DNA of 64,000 nucleotides from Letharia columbiana (lineage: Eukaryota; Ascomycota; Lecanoromycetes; Lecanorales; Parmeliaceae): NCBI RefSeq assembly GCF_014066305.1, contig NW_023501053.1:923363-987362 (forward strand). The letters run 5' to 3'. Positions 1-12,377 of the stretch are shown here, in pieces. The notes under the pieces are model-generated. The model did no database searches. It was not told the origin of the DNA and was given only the letters and a program-made list of their open reading frames with translations. The position numbers and the translations under genes are program-made. Positions within the stretch are counted from its first letter, which is position 1. Every line of letters starts with the position of its first letter.

Positions 1-58
1 GTACCAGGATATAATATAGTCTTCTCCAAACGCCGTATAAGATTTGTCCTGAAGCTGG

Positions 59-1583
59 TTAGCCTCCCTCAGTGCCCTCCTCTTTCTTCCCTCTTAACGT
101 CTTAACCCGGTCGCTAATGCCGTCCTTGAACTTCTCCCACGGCGTCCTGTTGAGCTTGTTACTTAATTCGCGGTAGTTGTACATCTCCCCCCAGCAGTCC
201 CTTCCCCACTCACAACCAGCCATGTTGACCACAAAGTCCCGGTCTCTCTCTGAATAGTGTATCCTTGAATCCTCGCCGTTCTCGCCGCATGCACCCATAG
301 GGAAGCTATTGATCTTTCGCTGCGGGATGAAAGCTGTATGTGGCCTTATCCATGGTTGGTTGATGTAAAGATGCTCCATTGCGTCTTGTTCTTTGTGTTC
401 CCATTCCATATGCTTTTGCTCGTAGCCGACGGGGTCCCACCAGATGTCGAGGAGACGATCGGTCCAAACGCTACGATGAATGAAGAAGGAGCCGAGATTG
501 AATCCTCCACAGTCTTGAGGTATGATGAGGTCAATAGAGTTGGCGTGGCCGTCACCGTTGGCTGAGCGGGCCGGAAGGTCGAGGTGGGAAGATTGGAACG
601 GGTGTGAGATATTGAGAGGATTGTAGACGTTTATGTCTCGGTAGGTGTTACCCAGGAGGTCATTGAAGATGTGCTTTTGCAGTGGATATGAGGGTTCCAT
701 GATGAAGGTGTTCAGGTCCAGCCACCAAAACCTTTTGAGGGCATGGTCAGTCAACATTCCCAAAGGGTAAAATCGCAGCAATTACCATTCAGCCTTGGGA
801 TACTTCCGCATACAATTCCGTATGGTATCCACCTTCTCCCAGCTTTCCCGCCATTCGTGTGCATACCTCTTCTTGGTGCTCATATCAACAATCTCGAGAT
901 CGTACCCCCACTTCTTGGTGTACTTCTTCTTATTCCTCACACTGTCTCTTTCAATAGCCCATTCACGAGCGCCTTTCCATTCCATGACGCCTCCTCCTTG
1001 GTTAGCCGCTAGTATGACCACGAACTTGCTGCCGCCGCCTAAGAACGACGCTCTTCGATACGCTCGATGCATTGCTGTCAGCGATGTCAGCATGTGTAAG
1101 CACCTACGGATGAAATGATTACTCACGAGTAACGTAAAACAAGATGATCGCCAAGACGAATGCAAGAAATATTCCTAGTCGTAATCTCAAACGCCATGCC
1201 GTCCTTCCAAGATATGTGAGAAACCTGCCAGTCCTACTTCCACCCATCTGTGCCCATCTTCCTCGTCCGAGCCTTTCTTTGTCCGAAAAGTCTTTTCGCC
1301 CCGTCATCCTGAACGTAGGCAGACTTGTCGATATCTTCCTTGCATGTCGTGAAAAGAAGCCATTGTTCCTGGTCGAAAAGGATGGGTATCCTTTCACCTC
1401 CTCACTTCTCGCTTTTGCTTTAGCCCAGGTCACGTTATCACCACTTAAGGAACCATTCGTCTGTGTATCGCCATATGTCTTCCTAGGACTGGCATTCCCG
1501 CTTACGTTGTCATAGGGGCTTGTCAGCCCGGGACTTGACCACCCTCCTCCTCTTCTAGGTGATGGTGAGCGCGACAAGGACAT
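59..1583 (-). CDS. MNN10: Golgi alpha-1,6-mannosyltransferase, GT34 (Mnn10/Mnn11 type)
   Basis: Glycosyltransferase family 34 enzyme, expected to extend the alpha-1,6 mannan backbone of N-glycans in the Golgi. Three exons join in frame: 1583-1127, 1074-786 and 731-59 (472 aa), with introns of 52 and 54 bp. The N-terminal 100-plus residues are Ser/Pro-rich and cytosolic in character, followed by one hydrophobic anchor (LGIFLAFVLAIILFYVT), i.e. type II topology. The catalytic domain begins with KFVVILAANQGGG. The core block WFWWLDLNTFIMEPS is rebuilt only when the second intron is removed, which fixes that intron. The open frame extends upstream of 1583 without an ATG; I chose the ATG at 1583 because MSLSRSPSPRRGGG resembles starts I recall for fungal homologues, but an extra 5' exon is possible. 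Family assignment is firm; Mnn10 versus Mnn11 is less so. Confidence 0.85.
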
Positions 1584-2849
1584 TGAGCCGTAAGGTGTGC
1601 CAGGTATGGGAGGTAATGGCTGGGCGTAGCCACCCGTCGGGAACCCCGACGAGGCCCCTAGACGGCTGCTCGATGGATGTTGTTCTTGTAGGTCCAATTG
1701 CGGAGGGGGTCTTGTGGTTGATGACGTACGCCGTCGACGTTGGGCTCCGGTCGTTACCTGAGTGGAAGAGGGGGAAGCCAGGTTGATAAATTGGCAGATA
1801 GAAGAACTTGAATAGAATGCGATGTTGCGAGTTGATTGCGTACGTCAACCCTGGAAGTCGGGTAGCGGAAAGAAGTTGGCGCCAAGGCGTGAAATGATCA
1901 AATGAAGCGGTGAGACAAAGGAGCCTGTCTTGGTATTCTTGAAGTGACAATAGGTACTAAAGTACAGTATGAGAAGGGTGCTTGTTGATAATCGTTATCT
2001 CGCGTCTTCGCCACGTAGTCTGGAAGTCGATGTGAGATTGGTGTCAGGGTTTCTGTGAGCTCCAGGGTGCAAAGCTAAGGAAATCGAAAATTGGTGAGGT
2101 TGCAGGGAAGGCGCCGTCCGTACCGGCTATTCTATCTTACGGCGAGGGTAAGGTACCTACTCCGTAAAGCAAATCTGTTCTAGCGTCTCCCACAATCTGA
2201 TCGGCCTTTGAAACGACCGCAATAAACAGAAGATAGAATGGATAGAATGGATAGAATGTTGTTGTCCTGAAGATTGATAATTAGGTATGCATAGGTATGA
2301 TGTGATGGTATTGATATGGTTGACACGTTGATGATACATAAATTGTGGAGGGTGCGAGCGTTCTCTTCATTTTTCACACTACAAGCTGACTCTGCATTTA
2401 TTGGGAACTGGCAGCCAATCAATTCACGATACCAAGATGCAGGCTGAGATTGTTTTCTCTTGGCGGCGGGGATGTGAAAATTGGCATTGCCAAAAAGGAG
2501 AGGCAATACGAGTATTACTCTATCATACCTAGTTGTGGCCTGATAAAGCACCCGACTCGGTCTACGCGCGTCATCAGAAGTTACAGTACCGCTTATTAAA
2601 GTCGAGGTCTTCTATCATGGTTGTTGCTTCGGTGAAAGTAAATCTACCTTAATGAATGATGCTGCAATTGTACGAATCCCCCATCGCAATACGCATGTTC
2701 TCCTGATCGCTGCCGAACGCCGTCGACTATCCGCCTCAAATATGCTCATCAACGCCGATTGGGGTATTGCTCTCAATGCGCCGGGTTTTCTCGGGCGATC
2801 ATGTCAGTGAATAGTGGATCGGCAGGTCTTCATGATGGTCAAAGGTCCC
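1584..2849. other. Intergenic region upstream of the mannosyltransferase gene
   Basis: No convincing gene is seen on either strand. It holds a perfect 9-bp direct repeat (GATAGAATG, three units, 2232-2258). The part next to 1583 presumably contains the promoter and 5' leader of the mannosyltransferase gene, and the distal part the 3' end of the E2 gene. Confidence 0.5.
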
Positions 2850-2905
2850 TTATTCTCTGGCAGTATTTCTCAGTTAGAACGATTCAATTCGAGAGAAGGC
2901 CACAC

Positions 2906-4630
2906 TCACTCCACGCTTTGCTGAACCGCTCGGCGCAGTTGACGACTGTATAGCTTCTTGTCGTCTGCCGAGCCCCAGTACAATTTCGATGCCTCTGGGT
3001 TGACCAGCGTTCGAGGATCATATGGCGGCTCTGTGTCCTCAATGGCCTCGATGATTGCCTCAATGTGTGACTTGAGCTCGTCCTGACGCTTGGGGAAGTA
3101 GCATAACACGCCGTCTTTGGATATTCGGTGATGGAACATCTTCGTCTTGAAGATGACCCGTGGTTGCTCGTCTGGAAATCGAGGGCTGATGGAAATTTGG
3201 ATTTTGAACATACCGCCATCAAGGTTCGTCATAGGTCGGCCAAAGTAGGTCAGCTGCCAAACGAAAGGATTCTTGTTATCCAAGTCAATGTCGAGAGTGA
3301 CCATGTCATTCTTTTTGTAGGTTTCGACAAGCTGCTGGTGCTGACGTTCGAGCATTGAAGCCATGGTCGTTTCTTTCTGTACTTGCATTCTACCTTCCTC
3401 GGCCCAGTAGTCGATTTCGCGGAACAGCACAGTGTGTATCAGTTCAAGCCTTCTTTTGAGCTCAGGGTAGTTGAACTTGCCGGGCATGGTGTTGCCACCG
3501 CCTTCGAAGGGCATGATGACGAAATTCTGATTAGCTTTGACTGTCTTCTCTGCTTCCTCTACCGACAAGAGGTAGGATTCATAATACCAAAGAAAGCGCC
3601 GCTTGCAGAGGTCCTTGAAGGGCTCAAAGGGAGGTGGTGGTGGCTCTACATCGTCGTACTCCGTGCGGACTTGCCCATACTCTTCCAATTTTGGAAATTC
3701 ATCGACCACGCCATCCGAATGGATGTTCAAGTAGTCTTCTAGGCGCTGTACAATCGAGATTCTGAGGGATTCGTGTCGTATCTAAGGAAGCGTTAGATGT
3801 CCCCAGCTGTTTCGGAGAGCTGATTAAGTCTGAGTACCTTGGCTGCGTAATGGGTTTGGGCTTTCTTGTCGTCTTCAGCGTTGGCATTCTCAAAGCCGGG
3901 TTCGTTCTCGTAAGGATTGGATGACATCAAGCTTTGTATGGAGATCAAGATTGATTCCAGGCCTTGCGCGCTCGACCATTCCTCGCCACGCTCTCCTCTC
4001 CAGGTCCTGCGGAGGCACGATCAGCCAGTCCTTTGACGAATCAATCTTCTTCTATTACCCTAATATTGACCTGTACTCATGTCAGCAGCACATTACACCC
4101 GCAACGGGGGCTGAGGACTAAACGTACAAGCACACTTTGCCTCCCGCGTAGATGTTAGGATTGAATCGACATCGTCCTCCGTTGGTTGTCTTTGCTGTGA
4201 CAGAGGGCGCCTTTTCAGGATAGTCTGGTGAAGTTTAGCCACCCATAGTCTTTCAAATCTGCAGTTTCGTCACTAACCTTCGGGAAACTTGACGCTGAAC
4301 TGAAGCGCGAACAGTCAGCAGCTCGTCACCGAGAGGGATGACACGTCCACCAACATCAAAGAACCCGAATTCATATGGAGTCTCAGGCGGTCCTATGATC
4401 AATGCTTTGACGTTTCGAACATCGCTATCTCGGCAAGCTACTGCTATCGCTGGTGCAACAGTCAGTTGCTTGGACAAGGTGCCTAGCTACCTCTCCACGA
4501 CAAACAAACATACACAGATCCGTATTCTTTTGAATGTCTGTAAGCTCCTAACAGAATATTAGGTATGAAGTGAGATCTGAAGAGATGAAGTCCTCACGCG
4601 TATGATTCGGTAGACGCTCTGGTTCGACAT
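2906..4630 (-). CDS. UBE2Z-like ubiquitin-conjugating enzyme with two UBC-fold domains
   Basis: E2 enzyme read from seven exons. The start at 4630 gives [19 protein letters not shown], a usual E2 helix 1. Frame-consistent introns then restore a UBE2Z-type core: [26 protein letters not shown], a full FNPN (HPN-equivalent) motif and the active-site segment GGKVCLSILGTW, followed by the NPYENEPGF block usual in UBE2Z. The large last exon (about 3780-2906) then holds a second UBC-like region: [26 protein letters not shown] and a C-terminal helix. There the HPN tripeptide is replaced by HHR, though a cysteine sits at the catalytic position. The frame ends with TGA at 2906, or a GTGAGT...CCAG intron there would move the end to 2850 and add one residue. 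The role of the second domain (active, pseudo-E2 or structural) is unknown. Confidence 0.82.
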
Positions 4631-5929
4631 TTGAATGGATCAGAGGTAGAAATGCGCAAGAGTGTACTTGAGTGGTATCTTCATAGACGCATGTGATTAA
4701 AGAGACCATCTACTCATAAAAGACGTATTTTCAGGCACAGCAGAAAGCTCGTAGGTTCTTGAAGTTGAACGTTGTTTCAAGTGAGGCGTGACAAGTCAGT
4801 CGGACAAACATTCGACAAGGCTGATTCATGCAGCCCAACGGTTACAGCCCTAGCACCTCAACGACGGGCGAGCAGAACAGGGCGTTGAGGTTTCTTGCGA
4901 TGCACTGTTAGTCCAAGGTATGGACTGGAAGGACAGTGAAGGCTGAAGTTCAAGCTCCAGGCAGCGCTCAAGCCGATAAGTCGTGTCATGCTTGAGCGAA
5001 CCCTGAGCGAGAAAATCTGATACAGCCCTACGCAAGCGCTGTTTAAATTACCTACTTACTTTACGCTCTCAAATCCAGCAGGGACTGAGAGCCAGATAAT
5101 GGGAGCAATCCTGCTTGTAATACATAGCTCTATCAGAGTGCAATTTTGCATGGGAGCGTGGAGCACGTAAACCAGTCTGCAACGAACTCCAATAAATCGT
5201 AGGCGTAACAATACGCGCCTTGTACTCGTTCCTGGATTGCCATGCTTCTCCACAAATGAATGAAACTAAAATTGGATTATTGCCGCTCTCCGATTCAAGC
5301 AGTCAACTGTACTCGACGGTCACCACACACCAATAATTCATGAGAATTGCGATCAGTCCACTCCTTCATACCATAACCCATAGATCCCATTTGCCAGGCG
5401 CAATAATTTGTCTTCGCGCGCTGTTCCCTACGATCCGTCCAGCAACCAGCGTTTTTGCTTCTCTTCGACAGTTACATTCCATCAACCGCTTCAGCATATC
5501 GCACAGCGACATCTTCTTGCGCCCCAGAAAGGATCCTGCCACCTGTTTGGAAGTATCTTTACATTGCGCAAGCGGTTTAACTTGCCACCACTATCACCAT
5601 AAGCTTGGTTGTGCCTCGATGATTCCACGTCGCTAGACGACAACCGCCTAGCAACGGACAGATTCAACCACAGAGGGAACTTCGCAACTTTCGTCAAAGA
5701 CATCCTATTACACTCGGGACATTGAGCACCAGACCTTGCACTCGTCGAGTATAGGGTGCAAGGCAGATCGCGTTTCGATCCGTGGCTGGGCTACATTGAG
5801 CAAATTCTTGCGAAGAGTATTGTCAGAGTGGAGGAATAAGACGAGCCTACAAAGGGTGGCCATAACAACATTCCTACACTGCTCGGGCTGGCCGGAGGAT
5901 ATTACGGGATCGGGAGGGAGGTCGCTGCA
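4631..5929. promoter_or_regulatory. Shared upstream region between the divergent E2 and LRG1 genes
   Basis: About 1.3 kb without a convincing coding region. The only open frames are short, lack family likeness and overlap each other. Because the flanking genes diverge, it must contain both promoters. No tRNA or long repeat was seen. Confidence 0.45.
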
Positions 5930-8900
5930 ATGAGCCCTCAGCCGAAGGGGAGGCCGTCCACTGACAGACGACCTGGAGATGGTGCATACAACAGTCGAGG
6001 AGGATATCGGCAACCGGGGCAAAGTATGGAAGACAGCCAATACCGACAGGCGGGACAGGCGAATGGGTATGGCCAGGCAGATGCTACTAAACAGAGATTC
6101 ATGGGCCCACCGCTAGCACCAGTGGATACACGAAGCCCCAATGGCAGCTCAACCCATTCCCCTGTCGATGGGCGACACAGTCGGAGTAAGGACCTGACAC
6201 AAGATTTGCCAGTCAGAGAAAGGTCACGAACTAACGGGGCATCTGGCGGGAAATCTCATACGGTGAGACTTTGCCATAAGTGTGGCGAGCCTTTGACCGG
6301 GCAATTTGTGAGAGCTCTTGGTGGTACTTTTCATCTAGAGTGCTTCAAATGCCGAGTATGCTCTATCTACTTTGTGCCGGCGAACTCAATGCTGACAACG
6401 GTATCTAGGACTGCGGACAAGTAGTAGCCTCGAAGTTTTTTCCCGTTGACGACGAAGAAGGCGAAGGTCAATATCCCTTGTGTGAGACCGACTACTTTCG
6501 CCGCCTTGATTTGTTATGCTTCGATTGCGGCGGCGCTCTTCGTGGATCCTACATTACGGCCTTGGAACGAAAATATCACATTGAACATTTCACGTGCTCA
6601 GTTTGCCCGACGGTTTTCGGTGCCCAGGACAGCTATTACGAACACGAAGGCAAGGTCTACTGTCACTACCACTACTCAACGCAGTTCGCACAACGGTGTA
6701 ACGGATGCCGAACTGCGATATTAAAGCAATTTGTGGAGATCTTCCGGAACGGCCAAAACCAACACTGGCATCCGGAGTGTTACATGATACATAAATTTTG
6801 GAATGTTCGTCTGGCACCGTCAGATGCGGATGGCAATTATCAAGTGCTATCAGAAACAAATGCAACAGAAGAGAAACGAACACTGGTGCGAGAGGAAGAG
6901 GAACAGATGGAAGAGAAAGTTTACAGGATATGGAGCGTTCTCTCCGCTTTCGAAGAGTCCTCAGCAGCTTGCATTTCTGATATGCTTCTCCACGTCAGCA
7001 ACGGATCCTACGTTGAAGGCATTGTGACGGCGAGGAAGTTCATCTGGCATGTGGACATTCTCTTCAGAGCTACTGACAAACTAGACTTTTTGATGGTTTC
7101 GGAAGGAATTAAAGGTATGTCTTACAGCTACGCTCTTCCTCTTCGTTTTCTTGTTACTGACTTTTCAGGACTCTCGTACGGACGGGAAGCGAAGTTGCTT
7201 TGTAAGAAGATTGTGGCCTTCTTTTCACTTCTCTCAAAGACTCAGGAAACTGGTGTCAAGAAATTGGGCGTAACGCAGGAGCTTTTGTCTCTGGTCACAG
7301 GACTTGCCCATTACCTCAAGCTCCTCATTCGCATCAGTCTGCAAGGTGCACTGAAGCTCGAACGTGAACAACGGAGCAACGAGGGACTCTACCATTTTCT
7401 TGCGGATTTAGAGAATCTAAATTCCATTAAAGAGGCCGAGACTTCTGACCTTCACTCTGGCGTCGCGGGCTTGTCTAATCAACAGTCAGACATCTGTCAT
7501 AAATGCAAAGAGCCGATCGATGACGAGTGCGTCAAGTTGGACCAGCAAAGATGGCACAAGAACCACTTGGTCTGCGATTATTGTGAACGAGTGGTGGGCC
7601 ATCCGGATTTGAGCGATGCATTGTGGAGCGAGCGGGAAGGTCAGATCGTATGCCGACGCTGTTATGAAGAAAGGCGGGAGCCCTCGGATGCCATCGCCTG
7701 CTTTGAGCCAGTTACAAGGCTCCAGCAATACGTATATCTCCTTCGAGTAGCGCTCGCCAGGCTGCTCTCCGTGCTTCGATCCGGGGGCACCCTTCCTCAT
7801 ACTTCAGGTAAGTTACGATCCCTAATTCTTCTTCCAAGCTCTAACATGGAAGCTAGATGCCCCGAACCTTACAACCTATGATTCAAATGAGGGTCATCGG
7901 CTGAACGAGAGCGGGCAAATAAATCCACCCCTGCTCAGGGCAGATTCTCGATCTAAGTCGTATGGTGGAACCGGGACCTCAGCAGCCGAGAGCAATCAAT
8001 CATCCTACCAGCAGACGGTGGGCGAGATGAAACGACTTCGATCTACGCGTATGGATACACAGTTATCCACCAATATTAAGAAAGCTCGCACCTCTCGAAT
8101 ACTTGATGGACCAGAGGGTCGTCGACCGGGATCGGCCGGAGCAGATGGCTCAGACCAAAAGCAGCATTCCTTTCATATCGTGGAAGACCGAGATCCTAAC
8201 AATGATGTGCCAAGCAGTAACCTAACGTTCGGCCATCAAGACGCACTGACACTGGATGACATCCCAAGAATAGTCGCAGCTGAGCAAGCGAAAGAGCAAC
8301 GACCCAATGCTTATAAGCACGCCAAGCATCAACTAATTGGCAATGGCGGACATCAACCTAAGTTTTATAGCGGTCACCAACGTGGTGCCTCTGGTGGCAA
8401 CGATCTCGACATACCAGGTGGTGACTCAGGCGCTCAGCGAACGAAGAGGTACTTCTCCGAACTTTCTGCATTGGAATACTTCATCGTTCGTCACGTTGCG
8501 GTGCTCTCCATGGAACCTTTGCTGGAAGGTCATTATAATCTAGAAGATCTGCTTAATTTGATCGAGACGAGAAAACCGACTTTCTGGGGCAAATTTGGCA
8601 AGGCTTTCCAGAAGAACGACAGACCAAGAGGCAAGAAGAAGGGCATCTTTGGTATTCCTTTGGATGTGCTTGTGGAAAGGGATGGTGTGGAATCTACCTA
8701 CGGCGTTGGTCCTGGTGCATTAAGAGTCCCTGGCATTGTCGACGATACGATTTCGGCGATGCGGCAAATGGACATGTCCGTCGAGGGTGTATTCCGCAAG
8801 AACGGCAACATCAGAGGACTCAAAGACCTGAGTGAGAAGCTTGACCAAAAGGAGGTCGAGGTTGATCTATCGAAGGAAAATCCTGTGCAAGTGGCTGCTC

Positions 8901-9881
8901 TACTTAAAAAGTTTCTCCGGGAGCTTCCCGACCCTCTGCTTACCTACAAGCTCTACCGGCTGTTTGTCACGTCTCAAAGTAGGTCCTTAGCTATTCGTGC
9001 TATAAGCCCGCTTTTGCTAACCCACGGCCCCTAGAAATCGAGGATGAAGCAAAGCGAAAAAGAGTGCTCCATCTAACTTGCTGTCTACTTCCCAAGAGTC
9101 ACCGGGATACGCTTGAAATACTGTTCTCCTTCCTTGTCTGGGCGTCATCCTTCTCACAAGTCGACGAAGAATCTGGAAGCAAGATGGACACTCATAATCT
9201 TGCAACCGTTATAACGCCCAACATCCTCAAAGACAAAACCGCAGTCGTCGGTCAGGACGAAAACAGCTTCTTAGCTATCGAGGTCATTAACACTTTGATC
9301 GAATTCAATGACGAGATGTCCGAGGTGTGTACATACAATCCCACTGCCTATGTACTGTTTGCTAATTCGGCTACCAGGTCCCCGAAGACCTTCAATCCAT
9401 TTTGAACGACTCCTCGCTTTTCAACAACACCTCCGACATAACTACCAAAGAAATCCTCAAACGCTACGGCGACATCGGGAGATCACCTGCACACCGCCCT
9501 GTAATCACAGAACAAGCTGTCGAATCGCCTCCATCTCGGTCGAAAGACAACAACACTCCCAACAATGCCAAGCCCGCCGCTCCCGTTATCACTCATGTCG
9601 ATACAGACCCTTACCAAACGCCAGCATGGCCGAAGGAGTCATCAGTACGGCATGTTCAAGGTCAAGCCCAGGGGGCACCAACCTATCCATCGACTTCGAA
9701 TAACACGCCGCCGCAACAACAGTTTGAATTCAATAATCCAACGAGCCCATATCACCGCAGAGGAGGTAGCAGTGAAAGTCAAGCGAGCAACAGATCCGGT
9801 GGTCACGGTCACAGTCACAAGTACTCAGGCTGGGGCAAGCAAGGTACACCTGGACCTATGGGTGTCACAGGTGCAGGCTAA
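5930..9881 (+). CDS. LRG1: Rho GTPase-activating protein Lrg1 (LIM domains + RhoGAP)
   Basis: Homologue of yeast Lrg1 / Neurospora LRG-1, a GAP acting on Rho1 at sites of polar growth and wall synthesis. Six exons (5930-6355, 6409-7114, 7169-7807, 7857-8978, 9035-9324, 9378-9881) give 1228 aa; the introns are 49-56 bp and one is a stop-free multiple of three. Cys/His zinc sets: LIM1 from CHKC at residue 115, LIM2 from CFDC near 179, then a half-LIM (CNGC...HPEC) with no second finger, and a complete LIM near 487 (CHKC...CDYC...CRRC). The RhoGAP domain covers about 855-1060 with the arginine-finger context SVEGVFRKNGNIR, then LLKKFLRELPDPLL and the NLATVITPNIL helix. The C-terminal 150 residues are low-complexity and His/Ser-rich. 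The short-intron model is internally consistent. Confidence 0.93.
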
Positions 9882-10434
9882 GTGGGAGGTTGCAGACTAG
9901 GTCTGTTTTCTGGCTGCCTTTTCGGAGGCTATATATGGCATCCTTGATCATTTTGCCCGGCTTGGCACACTGTACCTGGCCGGGTTCCTTCCTTCTACTT
10001 ACTTTCTTCGACCGCGAGTTCGGCATACCCCGCAATGGCCGGCGGGCGTTCCTTTTTCTTCAAATTTGGGTAGCATTGGACACTGGCGTTTGAAAGCACG
10101 CTGGCGCGACTCGACTGGCATGATCGTTGACACGCAGGCGGAAGATCTGAGTTTCTTTCTGTTTGGATGCATGAGTGTGAGATACGTACCTTCAGAACCA
10201 TGTTGCCTGGTATCCGATGGAAGAGGTAGAGAAGGCTTAGGGATTTCAGTAATCGAAAAGGTGCACACTGACTATCCACTGATCAAACTAAACGTTCGCA
10301 AGCAATCCAAATCAAAAGGGTATCATGCATGTCTCTCCAACCCCCAGCCCGGTTCCCTTCCCATATATCCAATCCCATATCCAAGTCCCAACCCACGTCC
10401 GTACCCAAACCGGTTTTATTCCTGCTTGCATCAA
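9882..10434. other. Spacer between the convergent LRG1 and orphan genes
   Basis: About 550 bp between two convergent stop codons. It should hold both 3' ends. A pyrimidine/CCCA-rich stretch (10339-10412) is the only compositional feature; no gene seen. Confidence 0.4.
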
Positions 10435-11817
10435 TCATAATTTCGTCACGATACCGCCACCCTCGTCATCTTTCATGAAAACAACCGCCACCCCACCCGC
10501 ATCAACCCACTGCGCACCAATCCTCTTAACGTTCCTCGTACTGGCTATAAACAGCAACAGCCATATCTCGCCAACCACTTCGCCCCAGCAATAAACCTTC
10601 ACGACCTCCCTGCGCTGCGGTGTTTGATTTTCCTTGTCGCCGTCTTTGGCGCGGATCGGTTCTTGAGTTTCCCATACGCACCAAGTGCCCCACCCGGCTT
10701 GCCCCCGACCGACGAATGTGGTCAGGTAGTCCCAGAAATCCCTTTTCAGCTTTTCATCCCAGCGGTTGATTGGCACGAGCCAGTGACCGCGCTCTAGAAC
10801 TCTGGGCGTCCGTGTGGATTTGACGGGCTGGAAGAAGTCTGCCAGTGGGAGTCTCGTAGCGATGTTTGTGAGGGAGTATGTGAGATGGGTTTCGAAAGCG
10901 CTGTTCGAGGGCTTGGGGCGAGGTGGATGTATTTCAAGCGTCCGCGGTGTGTCGTGTGGCGGTGGAGGAGAGCCCGGAGGGTCATCGGCGCTTGGTGACG
11001 ACGAGGAGGGCGCGAACGCTGGAGAGCGTGCCGCAACTGCCGGGTTCTCGGGGGGCGGAGAAGAAGGTACCTCCAGGCGCGGACGTTTTGTGCTTGGAGG
11101 CGAGGAGAAGGGTGCGGTCGCTGGAGGTCGTGCCTCGACTGGTGGGTCTTCAGACGGCGGCGAAGAAGGTACCTGTAGCCGCGGCCGCTTTGCGGTTGGC
11201 GGCGAAGCACGTCGCGTCGGAGAGGGCGAGCTGGACGCAAAAGGGCGCTTGAGGTAGGGAGAGCTGGATATCTCGGGCGGTCCTAAGGAAGGGGGTGTAG
11301 GTTGAGAATCTGGAATCACGCTGGGAGGTGTGTGCCAGCTGTCTGATTGTGAGCGGCGGAGACGAGGCGCTTGAGAGGAAGTGGATGGTGTGGGGGCTGT
11401 TCGAGGACGAGGCAGGGCAGGAGTGCGCTCGATGAGGAGGTGCGGGGTTTGCTTTGTGGTTGTCCATGGGAGAGTAGAAGCGGTAGGCCTGGGGTATCTT
11501 GGAGGCCTCCAAGATGGGAGTCGATCAGGCCAGTCTGGGGCTCTTGACTTATGGACAGCTTTCTCTGTTCGGGAGGATGTCCTGGCTTCCTGGACTACCG
11601 GTACTCCTTGGGATTGACCCTTGTCGGCGTCGCTTGTCCCCGCATGTGAACGCGTCTGCTCCACTAAGTTTGGTGCGCGTGATCTTTGTCTAAGCAGCGT
11701 ATGCGTGTTGGCAATGTCAAAGTGCAGAAATGCTAATGCCTCTCTCCTATACCTTGCATCGTCTGCCCCACCGCTGGGGCCGGATACGTGCACCAGGATC
11801 TCGATTGGTGGGGTCAT
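10435..11817 (-). CDS. Hypothetical Pro/Ser-rich protein with a conserved-looking C-terminal domain
   Basis: Single-exon frame of 460 aa starting at an ATG. I do not recognise the family. The first 70 residues look folded (MTPPIEILVHVSGPSGG...). Residues about 70-310 are low-complexity Pro/Ser/Arg-rich and include two imperfect copies of a roughly 34-residue unit built on KRPRLQVPSSPP and KRPRLEVPSSPP; the KRPR cores are basic and could serve as nuclear signals (inference). The last 150 residues (from about 310) are Trp-rich and not low-complexity: FETHLTYSLTNIATRLPL, GHWLVPINRWDEKLKRDFW, WCVWETQEPIRA. This suggests a real domain used with a disordered linker. The long uninterrupted frame supports a gene; function unknown. 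Confidence 0.65.
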   Translation of the reverse strand: MTPPIEILVHVSGPSGGADDARYRREALAFLHFDIANTHTLLRQRSRAPNLVEQTRSHAGTSDADKGQSQGVPVVQEARTSSRTEKAVHKSRAPDWPDRLPSWRPPRYPRPTASTLPWTTTKQTPHLLIERTPALPRPRTAPTPSTSSQAPRLRRSQSDSWHTPPSVIPDSQPTPPSLGPPEISSSPYLKRPFASSSPSPTRRASPPTAKRPRLQVPSSPPSEDPPVEARPPATAPFSSPPSTKRPRLEVPSSPPPENPAVAARSPAFAPSSSSPSADDPPGSPPPPHDTPRTLEIHPPRPKPSNSAFETHLTYSLTNIATRLPLADFFQPVKSTRTPRVLERGHWLVPINRWDEKLKRDFWDYLTTFVGRGQAGWGTWCVWETQEPIRAKDGDKENQTPQRREVVKVYCWGEVVGEIWLLLFIASTRNVKRIGAQWVDAGGVAVVFMKDDEGGGIVTKL

Positions 11818-12377
11818 TGTGCCTCTTCATCTTGAGTGGAATTGTCTAGGTAGTCCGAGTAAGCAGGTTTTGTTTACACGGAAACAACACAGTGTTGTGC
11901 AAGTGCAAGTGCAACTACTTACCGTCTCACCTCCAATGACAGCAGGAGAGCAGCTTGCAGTGAGAATCTATCCGTGTGTTTATACCAAGCTCGATTTGAG
12001 TTCACACTCCATGTCGTCATATCAACGAATATTCACTCAACACTTCTCCGTGTCTCCTTTTACTATCAGTGTCACCCGGCACTCACCAGTCATGCACAAA
12101 CTATTTATGATATAATTTTGCTTTGAACCATATTTTGTTGTTGAGCTTTGTAGTCAAGGCTTCTGTGAGTTTATAATCTGAACTTTCTCGCCTGCTTTAC
12201 GTATCGAGAAAGGTTACCTATGCCCGTGCCAGATTTGGCCACGATACGATATCACAGGCTGAGTAGAGGTTTCAAGATAGACCGAGATGACCGCAGTGAA
12301 AGCATAGTCTTCTCTCCAACATGATCTGCCCCCCTGCGTCACTTTGTTTGTGCTGCCATGATCTTCCCAGTCCAACT
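11818..12377. other. Upstream region of the orphan gene, no gene seen
   Basis: About 560 bp with moderate AT content and only short unsupported open frames. It should include the promoter of the orphan gene read leftwards from 11817. Confidence 0.35.

Noticed and set aside
9308..9703. 131-codon plus-strand frame overlapping the end of LRG1
   Set aside because: Shadow of the verified LRG1 exon in another frame.
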